The position numbers and the translations under genes were made by a program. The notes beneath the pieces are model-generated. The model was not told the origin of the DNA. It was given only the letters and a program-made list of their open reading frames with translations, and did not search any database. A stretch of DNA of 64,000 nt from Zeus faber (taxonomy: Eukaryota > Chordata > Actinopteri > Zeiformes > Zeidae), in the NCBI GenBank assembly GCA_960531495.1, contig OY482848.1, forward strand, positions 29,421,708 to 29,485,707, in the 5' to 3' direction. Numbering within the stretch: position 1 is the stretch's first letter; each line of letters opens with the position of its first letter. This document shows, one piece after another, positions 56,240 to 64,000 of this stretch.

Positions 56240-58980
56240 CATTCCCTCGCCATACTTATTGACTCTGGTTCCGATGTTAACATCATTGACGATAACCTAG
56301 CACGGCAGCTTGGTGTTGGTCAAGTTCTCCTGCCTTCTCCGGCACCTGCCACTGCCCTGGATGGCCGCCTCCTGGGGACAGTCACCCATCAGACAGTGCC
56401 CATCCGCATGCTCCTGTCCGGCAACCACCACAAGACGATACAGTTCTGCATCCTGCACTCACCTCGTCACCCTCTCCTCCTGGGGTTCCCCTGGCTCCGG
56501 CGTCACAACCCACACATCGACTGGACCACAGGGCCTATTCTGGGATGGAGTCCTGCGTGCCATCAGGTCTGCCTGAAGCAAGCTGCCGACATGTTGGGGG
56601 TCCCCGCCGAGTACCTCGACTTCAGGGAGGTCTTCAGCAAGGCCAAGGCGACATCCCTTCCCCTGCACAGGCCGTACGATATTGCCATCGACCTCCAGCC
56701 CGGCTCCACCCCCCCCCCCCAGAGGCCGCCTGTACTCCCTGTCTGCCCCGGAGAGAGAGGCCATGGACACCTATATTAATGATGCCCTGGCGGAGGGCAT
56801 CATCCGTCCCTCCTCATCCCCGGCGGGGGCGGCTTCTTCTTCGTGGAGAAGAAGGACAAGTCGCTTCGCCCCTGTATTGACTATCGTGGTCTCAACGACA
56901 TTACGGTCAAGAACCCTCATCTCATCAGCCTTCAAACTCCTGGAGGGGGCCACAGTGTTCACCAAGCTCGACCTACGCAACGCCTACCATCTGGTCCGGG
57001 TTTGAGAGGGGGACGAATGGAAGACGGCGTTCAACACTCCCTCCGGTCACTACGAATATCTGGTGATGCCCTTTGGTCTCACCAACGCCCCCGCCGTCTT
57101 CCAGGCCCTGGTCAATGACGTGCTCAGGGACATGCTCAACAAATTCATCTTCGTGTACCTCGACGACATCCTGATCTTCTCCCGATCCCAAGCTGAGCAC
57201 GTCCACCACGTCCAGACGGTCCTGCAGCGCCTCCTAGAGAACTCACTCTTTGTGAAAGCGGAGAAATGTGAGTTTCACGTCCCGTCCGTCTCCTTCCTGG
57301 GGTACGTCATAGGGAGGGGGACCATCCAGATGGACTCCACTAAGGTCTCCGCCGTCACCACCTGGCCCGCCCCGGACACCCGCAAACAACTCCAGCGCTT
57401 CCTCGGCTTTGCCAACTTCTATCGGAGGTTCATCCGAGGCTACAGCACGGTGGCTGCCCCCCTCACAGCCCTAACTTCCTCCAAGGTGCCGTTTCGGTGG
57501 TCCACCGCCGCCAACGACACCTTCCTGGCCCTGAAGGCACGGTTCACTTCAGCCCCCATTCTGGTATTGCCTGACCCCGAACGGCAGTTCGTGGTTGAAG
57601 TGGACACCTCCGACGTGGGAGTCGGAGCTGTTCTGTCCCAGAGAACCGCCTCCGACCAGAAGCTTCATTCCTGCGCCTTCTTCTCCCGGCGTTTAACCCC
57701 GGCCGAGAGGAACTACGACATTGGGAATAGGGAGCTTCTCGCCGTCAAATTGGCCCTGGAGGAGTGGCGACACTGGCTAGAGGGAACCCAGCTGCCGTTC
57801 CTGGTGTGGACCGACCACAAGAACCTGGAGTATATCCAGTCCGCCAGGAGACTGAACTCCCGTCAGGCCCGTTGGGCGCTCTTCCTAACAAGGTTCAATT
57901 TCTCCCTCTCATATCGGCGGGGTCACGCAATATCAAACCTGACGCCCTGTCCCGGCAGTTCAAGGAGGAGGAGGAGGACGCTGCTGACCCTGACACCATT
58001 CTACCGTCCTCCCGTCTAGTTGCCACACTCACCTGGGAGGTGGAAGAGAGGGTCAGAGCCGCCGCCCAGGACCAACCTGGACCCAGCGCATGTCCACCCT
58101 AAAGTCTGTTCGTCCTGCCTGACCTCCGGTCCGAGGTTCTCCAGTGGGCCCACAACTCCCGACTCACCTGCAACCCGGGGATCCAGTGGACGAAAGAGGT
58201 CATCCAGCGTCGCTTCTGGTGACCCTCCCTGGGTGAGGACGTCCGAGGGTTCGTCAATGCCTGCCCCACCTGTAACCAGCACAAACCCTCTCTTCTTGCT
58301 CCTGCTGGTCTCCTACACCCACTGCCGGTTCCTCATCGCCCCTGGTCTCACATCTCCGTGGACTTCATTACCGCTCTGACAACGTCTACCGGCAACGCTA
58401 CCATCCTGACCGTGATGGACCGGTTTAGCAAGATGGCTCACTTCGTGCCTCTACCAAAGCTCCCGTCGGCCAAGGGCACCGCCAGGCTATTATTGTACCA
58501 CGTTGTCCGCCTCCATGGCATCCCAGTAGATGTTGTATCCGACCAGGGTCCCCAGTTCGCCTCTGTCTTTTGGAGGGTGTTCTGTGCGCTCCTGGGGGCC
58601 ACCGTCAGCCTCTCTTCAGGGTACCACCCCCAGTCCAACGGCCAAACAGAGCGGAAGAACCAGGAGATGGAGACGGCCCTTCGCTGCATGACATCACAAC
58701 ACCCGTCGTCCTGGTCCGAGCAGCTTTTGTGGGTGGAATACAGTATGCCCACAACACCTTGACCAGTTCGGCCACAGGCCTCTCCCCCTTCCAGTGCGCC
58801 TACGGCTTCCAACCGCCTCTGTTCCCGGCCCTTGAGAAGGAGGCTTCCTGCCTGTCTGTCCAGGCCTTCATTCGCCGCTGCCGCAGGACCTGGACCCGGG
58901 CCCGGGCCGCCCTCCTCCGAGCCGCTGGCTGCAACGCCTCTGCCGCCAACCGTCGCCGCTCCCAGGCCCCTGGGACCCCC
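56240..58980 (+). pseudogene. Gypsy pol (protease, reverse transcriptase, RNase H, integrase), broken
   Basis: The protease has the DSG motif at 56261-56269. The reverse-transcriptase catalytic YLDD lies at about 57156-57167. A TGA stop interrupts it at 57003-57005, and a frame change at about 56700-56830 separates the linker from the polymerase. RNase H ([16 protein letters not shown]) is followed by a frameshift near 57925. The integrase core keeps VDFIT, SDQGPQF and [10 protein letters not shown]; a further shift is near 58750. The sequence stops short of the integrase C-terminal part. It is a dead copy. Confidence 0.88.
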
Positions 58981-59108
58981 ACATTCTAAATGATGATGTC
59001 AAACGACACGGTTCCTTGGATAGCATCTCGAAGTTCCCCTTTGAAAACTTCTTAGGTGAACTTGAAAAACATGGCTCGGTCCCCACAATTTCCTGTTGCA
59101 CAGGTTAT
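58981..59108 (+). repeat. Transposase-derived segment inside the Gypsy element
   Basis: About 95% identical to 60291-60415, with roughly six substitutions and one 3-base indel. It codes VKRHGSLDSISKFPFENFLG ELEKHGS. It replaces the end of the integrase frame. The short segment 59109-59173 that follows joins it to the truncated 3' LTR. Confidence 0.85.
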
Positions 59109-59173
59109 GTGTACCAGCCGGGCCACAATTTAGCGGAGGACGTGGAGATGGTCTCCGACGAGTACTAGTACTA

Positions 59174-59441
59174 GCCAGTTTGTCTTTGATGCTTGCACCA
59201 GACTCTCCAGCGTTCCCCGGACTGATTCCCCGCTACCGACTCTGCCTCGCTCTGACCACGTATCCTGCCTGCCACTCCACCTGTCTTCTGTCTGCACTCC
59301 TCGTTATCGAACCTGCCTGTCCCCGACGATGTATCCTGCCTGCTCCCTGCCTGTCTTCCGTCTGCTCTACAAATAAAATACATTACCAAATGTCCCTGCC
59401 TGCCTCTGTGCTGCAATTGGGTCCTAACCACACCCGTTACA
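59174..59441 (+). repeat. Gypsy 3' LTR, 5'-truncated
   Basis: Matches the 5' LTR from CCAGTTTGTCTTTGATGC to CACACCCGTTACA but lacks the first 140 or so bases, including the TG start and TATA box. It is followed directly by the GCACT target duplication. Confidence 0.9.
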
Positions 59442-60590
59442 GCACTCTGAACTCACCATTTGGCAGCTTTAAGAAAATTTGTACAAAGCTCCTGAATAAA
59501 GAGACTTTGAGAATGCAACCTAACTTAAATGGGCTTCCTCTTTTTAAGAATTATTCTGTGCAGCACTAACCCAGTTTGGGGTTGTTGCAGGGATTCAACA
59601 TTAAGAGGTTAATCCTGTCTGATTTCAGTGATGGTGTAACATGTCAACCAAATTCACTGATGGCGTATCTACAGGATTTAGTACATAATGTTAAAACGTT
59701 ACGACTTGGCTTTATGTTCAAAGGGAAAGGGTATGTTATGCTTGGTGTGATAAATAAATGATATCCGATGTCCGATGTGATAAACACAGCGGGCAATAAG
59801 CAATTTAGGATGACTTTTGCTGATAACAACAGTTTTATATTGGTATGGTAACTGATGCCCGCATGACTACATGCCCCTTGTATGTCTTAGCGTGACCAGA
59901 AAGTTGTTGGAGTTGGAATTGGTCCACCTCAATGTCGTTTACCGTCTCGATGGGTCAATCATTTGTCTCGCAACCTACTTTCTCCAGCGAGTTATACTCC
60001 CTTCGAGTTTGCAAGAAAGCCTAGGGCTGCCGTAGTAAAACATAGATGGAAAGCAAAATAATTCAGACAGTTTCTGCTGTATACTGTTCCAGTTACGCTG
60101 TACTGCATGAAGTTTTGTCTGAACAAGTGTACATTCATTTAATGTTTTTGTCTGTTGGAATCTCAATATTTGCTAGTCCTTCCCTATGTGTTCAAATGTA
60201 TGACTGTGCCAAAATGTTATTGGGGGCTTTTGCCACACATTTTGGACAGCTTTATGGAAAACCTAACAAGGTATACAATCACATCAATGTACATTCTAAA
60301 TGATGTCAAACGACACGGTTCCTTGGATAGCATCTCAAAGTTCTCCTTGGAAAACTTCTTAGGTGAACTTGAAAAACATGGCTCGGCCCCCACAATTTCC
60401 CATTGCACAGGTTATATGACAATGTCAGAATTTGAACACTTGAGTGCTGATAGTTATAAGGAAGTACCATCTCACCCTAAACTGAAAAAATGTGTCAACG
60501 GAGGTGTATACCACAACATGTCCAGTCACTTAGTTAAAGGAAATGTGTCTGCCCAACTTCTGCATCAAGGTTTCCACTGGGGATAGTTGC
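59442..60590 (+). pseudogene. Transposase-like relic (DVKxxGSLDSISxFxFENFLG family)
   Basis: Broken frames include FGSFKKICTKLLNKETLRMQ, a middle section with FSDGVTCQPNSLMAYL, then SVGISIFASPSLCVQMYDCA, FGQLYGKPNKVYN and, after a frame change, DVKRHGSLDSISKFSLENFL. This order recalls a large family of fish and invertebrate transposon proteins with a C-terminal LDSISxFPFENxLG motif, possibly CACTA/EnSpm-like. Clade uncertain. It hosted the Gypsy insertion. Confidence 0.5.
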
Positions 60591-60841
60591 ATTAAATGTA
60601 AAGAGAGCATCGGTTTGGTTAAAAATATCATTTCTATGTTTTTTATAATGGGTTCTTGAGCTACAGACTATTTAGATTACCCTATTACATCATCTCAGTT
60701 GGGAATGTTTCTGTGATACATTTCACAAAATCTGTAATGTGTCAAGATACACGAACAACTCTTGAGGTACAGTATTATTAGTAGAGTAGTAGTATTACCA
60801 TTTAGACACAAATTTGTTAGTATTCGTCTTCTGCATTTGTA

Positions 60842-60897
60842 TTTGAATCAGAATCATCTTTATCGCCAACTAAGTTTACACGTACAAGGAATTACAG
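60842..60897 (-). repeat. LINE 3' tail (Rex-type)
   Basis: In reverse it reads AATTCCTTGTACGTGTAAAC...ATAAAGATGATTCTGATTC, the usual fish LINE end. It may be the displaced tail of the Rex1-like element to the right. Confidence 0.5.
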
Positions 60898-61500
60898 AAG
60901 ATTGCCAGTTCGATCCCTGGCTCCTCCTAGTAGCGTGCTGATGTGTCATTGAGCAAGACACTTAACTGTAACGGGTGTGGTTAGGACCCAATTGCATCAC
61001 AAAGACAGGCAGGGATATTTGGTAATATCTTTTATTTGTAGAGCAGATGGAAGACAGGCAGGGAGCCGGCAGGATACGTCGTCGGGGACAGGCAGGTTCG
61101 ATAACGAGGAGTGGAGACAGAAGACAGGCGGGGGGGGCAGGCAGTATACGTGGTCGGCACGAGGCAGAGTCGGTAGCAGGGAATCAGTCCGGAGAACGCT
61201 GGAGAGTCTGGTGCAAGCATCGAAGACAATCTTGCAATGGGTGACTGGTGAGAGAGGCATATATAGTGGTTAATTACAGATCGGGAACAGCTGTGTGCGC
61301 AGGTGAATGGAGTTGGACTAATGGGAAAGGTAAGGAGAGGGAGGGGAAAGTAGAAGAAGGTAGAAATCATGACATTCACGCCCTAACTGCTCCCCGGGCG
61401 GCGCTATATGGCAGCCCACTGCTCCTAGATACTGTACATCAGTTACTAGGATGGGTAGAATGCAGAGAAGTACATTTTGTTGCGTTCGTTGCCTCGATTA
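60898..61500 (+). mobile_element. tRNA-derived SINE, split by a solo LTR
   Basis: The left part has a box-B-like GTTCGATCCCTGG and TGAGCAAGACACTTAAC. After the LTR the SINE resumes with CCTAACTGCTCCCCGGGCGG and the body GCCCACTGCTCC...GGATGGGTAGAATGCAGAG shared with 41152-41575. Confidence 0.7.
60967..61374 (-). mobile_element. Solo LTR of the same Gypsy family
   Basis: 408 bp, in reverse TGTCATGATTTC...CACACCCGTTACA, collinear with the LTR at 54752-55157. The 5-bp flanks are TTAAC and TTCAC (four of five match). It arose by recombination between two LTRs of an insertion into the SINE. Confidence 0.88.
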
Positions 61501-61639
61501 GTTGAATATAATCTAATCTAATTTGTCTTGGTGTTCGATGCATACATGAAACATAAATGTAAACTAAAGCAATAGGAAAACAAATCATAAATATACAAGA
61601 ATATGAAGAATAAGGCTTATTTATTTTTATCTATTAATT

Positions 61640-63030
61640 TGTTTATTTATTTATCTATTTTTATTTATTTATTTTTTCATTTTTGTTTGTTTTTTAATAA
61701 AGAGGACCATGTAGTGTTCATGGTGGGAGGGGGTGAGGGTCTGTTTCGTTGGGGGTCCAGGGTCTTGTTGATGAGGCCAGTTGCAGATGGGAAGAAACTG
61801 TTCTTGTGGCAAAAGGTTTTGGCCTTGTTGGACCACAGCCTCTCCCAGAGGGAAGTGTTTCAAACAGTTTGTGTCCAGGATGGGAGGAGTCAGCCACAAC
61901 CATACCTTGATGCCTCAGGGTCCTGGAGCTGTACAGGTCCTAGAGTGATGACAGATTGCAGCCACCTTATCACCTTATCGGCAGAGCGAATGACACACTG
62001 CAGTCTGCCCCTGTCCTTGATGGTTGCAGCAGCGTACCAGATGGTGATGGAGGAGGTGAGAATGGACTCAATGATGGAGGTGTAGAAGTGCGCCATCATC
62101 GTCTCTGGCAGGTTGAACTTCCTCAGCTGCTGCAGGAAGAACGTCCTCTGCTGGGCTTTCTTGATGATGGAACTGATGTTCAGCTCCCATTTAAGGTCTT
62201 CGGAGATAATGGTTCCCAGGAATCGGCAGGACTCCACAGAGATAACTGGGGAATCACACAGGGTGAAGGGGGTGAGTGGGTCTGCATTCTTCCTGAAGTC
62301 CACAACCATCACCACTGTTTTTATAGCATTGAGCTCCAGGTTGTTCTGGTTGCTCCAGGTCACCAGATGGTCAAGCTCCCACCTGTAGGCGGACTCATCC
62401 CCACCAGAGATGAGCCCAATGAGGGAGGTGTCATCCGCAAATTTCAGGAGCTTGACAGACTGGTGGCCGGAAGTACAACCGTCGGTATACAGAGAGAAGA
62501 GCAGAGGAGAAAGAAAGCAGCCTTGAGGGGAACCCCTGTTGATGGTCTGGGAGTCGGAAACGTGTTTTCCTGGCTTCAAGTGCTGCCTCCTGTCAGACAT
62601 GAATTCTGTGATCCACCTGCAGGAGGAGTCAGGCACACTCAGCTAGGAGAACTTGTCCTGCAGAAGAGTCGGGATGATTGTTTTGAAGGCAGAGCTGAAG
62701 TCCACAAACAGGATCCTGGCGTAGGTTCCTGAGGAGTCCAGGTGCTGGAGAATGAAGTGGAGGGCCAAGTTTACTGCACCGTCTACAGACCTGTTAGCTT
62801 TGTAGGCAAACTGCAGGGGATCCAGGGGAGGTTTGTGATGGATTTAAGGTGGGACGGCATAGGGCGTTCAAAAGACTTTATCTCCACAGAGGTCAGGGCA
62901 ACGGGTCTGTAATCATTAAGTCCTGTGGTCCTTTTTTGGGACTGGGATGATGGTGGAGGATTTGAAGCAGGCTGGTACATGGCATTGTCTCCAGTGAGGT
63001 GTTGAAAAAAAGTGGGTTAAGAATCAGAGC
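61640..63030 (-). mobile_element. Rex1/Babar-like LINE remnant
   Basis: The reverse-strand frame 62636-61890 codes SDSQTINRGSPQGCFLSPLL, LLKFADDTSLIGLISGGDES, LELNAIKTVVMVVDFRK and SILTSSITIWYAAA, the Rex1 reverse transcriptase from the PQG block to its C-terminus. An upstream part (RTTGLNDYRPVALTSVEIKS, 62980-62783) is in another frame. The 3' side has a Rex1-like untranslated region and an A/T-rich end. Confidence 0.85.
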
Positions 63031-63059
63031 TGTGTGGCGGACGAACATGCACGGTTAAG

Positions 63060-63680
63060 CCGGGGTCTGCGGGTTACAGCGCGGGCTTCATCCCGCACCA
63101 GCACAGCTGTTTCACAAGCTGGAATACATATTTGCAACATATTGTATATTGTCAACAGTAATGGTATGTTATACCCCTTTCCCACAGCGCGGGTGCGGGC
63201 ATGGATACTCCATGCTGCTTCTACTGTTTTTTCCCATTCATTGTCTCCACTGGAGTGTAATTATGCATTTACACCACTACTCTACACTTGCCTGTTTTAC
63301 GTCTTAAATAAATATACCTAAGATAATTGTCGGGCAGTAGTTATTTTGATTTTAAGTGTTTAATGAAAATGTTAAATTGTGAGGAAATCCTTGATGAGCT
63401 GGTGCTATGCAAAATCCTGATGGGGGATTTGAAAATAATGGAAATCGTCCGGTGTGGGGGGGGTGGACCCGCAACGTGCAACAGGGTCTCCGTAACAGGC
63501 TGGGGGGGGGGGGGACCCTGGGTTTTACTTAGTATTTTTAGGTATATGTGCAGTGACTATGAAACACTGAAATAGTATGAGTAAATCTATAATTTATATA
63601 TAATCTATATCTATATATCAATATCTATATCTACATCCATATATATAGATTATATAGATATGTGTAGATTATCTCTCTCT

Positions 63681-63770
<90 letters not shown>

Positions 63771-64000
63771 TTTACTGAAGAAATGCTAGTTCTCGCTGAA
63801 TCTTAATATTCCAATGTAGAAATGTTGACAGTTGATTTAATATATTCTGCACTACCAAGTTCCAGGATGCTGCATGGGAAAGGACACGGCCTGCGGAGCC
63901 CATGGTTCTGAGGTTCTGTGGTTCAATGCCAGTTTTGACCACTTTATCAATATTCCCTTTAGCTTTTAGTTGTTTTTTTCCATATCTTTTGAGTTCACAT
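63060..64000. other. Right-end intergenic stretch
   Basis: No gene recognised. It has a poly-G run near 63503-63514 and a compound (CT)n/(AT)n/(GT)n microsatellite at 63673-63770. Confidence 0.5.
63673..63770. repeat. Compound (CT)n(AT)n(GT)n microsatellite
   Basis: CT units, then about 20 AT units, then GT units, all uninterrupted or nearly so. Confidence 0.95.

Larger units (their letters stand above)
54752..59441 (+). mobile_element. Ty3/Gypsy LTR retrotransposon, inactive
   Basis: Bounded by a 5-bp target duplication GCACT (54747-54751 and 59442-59446). Order: full 5' LTR, gag with CCHC knuckle, protease, reverse transcriptase, RNase H, integrase, then a foreign 128-bp segment and a 3' LTR lacking about its first 140 bases. 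In-frame stops and frameshifts break pol. The region between integrase and the 3' LTR (rest of pol, polypurine tract) is missing. Confidence 0.93.

Overview
The window is nuclear DNA of a ray-finned (teleost) fish. Genes are split by GT-AG introns, proteins match vertebrate families, and most intronic and intergenic DNA is fish-type repeat material: L2-, Rex1- and I-like LINEs, a DIRS-type element, a Ty3/Gypsy LTR element, hAT, Tc1 and piggyBac-type elements, tRNA-derived SINEs and many microsatellites. I saw no bacterial or phage features, CRISPR array, rRNA gene or intact tRNA gene.

Layout. (1) 1-10.6 kb, + strand: two tandem beta-2-glycoprotein I (apolipoprotein H) genes. The first is cut by the window edge and only its last two exons are clear (291-736). 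The second is complete: 8 exons, 2008-10495, signal peptide plus five sushi domains, 362 residues. (2) 13.5-19.1 kb, + strand: a type II membrane C-type lectin receptor (CD209/CLEC4-like) with a coiled-coil stalk coded by 21 tandem 42-bp units and a calcium/mannose-type EPN lectin domain that may carry an extra in-frame cassette exon. (3) 20.2-51.5 kb, - strand: a complete 17-exon VWA7-like gene (960 residues; signal peptide, Het-C-like region, VWA domain with DTTGS MIDAS motif, hydrophobic C-terminus). Its introns hold most of the mobile DNA. (4) 51.6-64 kb: no host gene recognised. A Gypsy element (54752-59441) with a 5-bp target duplication sits inside an older transposase-like relic. A solo LTR of the same family sits inside a SINE, next to a Rex1-like LINE.

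The lectin and VWA7-like genes converge, with stops about 1.06 kb apart. The ApoH and lectin products are known from other vertebrates as a secreted lipid-binding plasma protein and a carbohydrate-binding cell-surface receptor, so the locus has an innate-immunity flavour. No operon-like coupling applies. The most unusual items are the lectin stalk minisatellite and cassette exon, the divergent C-terminus of the upstream ApoH copy, a Gypsy element carrying a transposase-derived segment whose other copy lies 1.2 kb downstream, a composite 987-bp-period repeat in a VWA7 intron, and several perfect hairpins.
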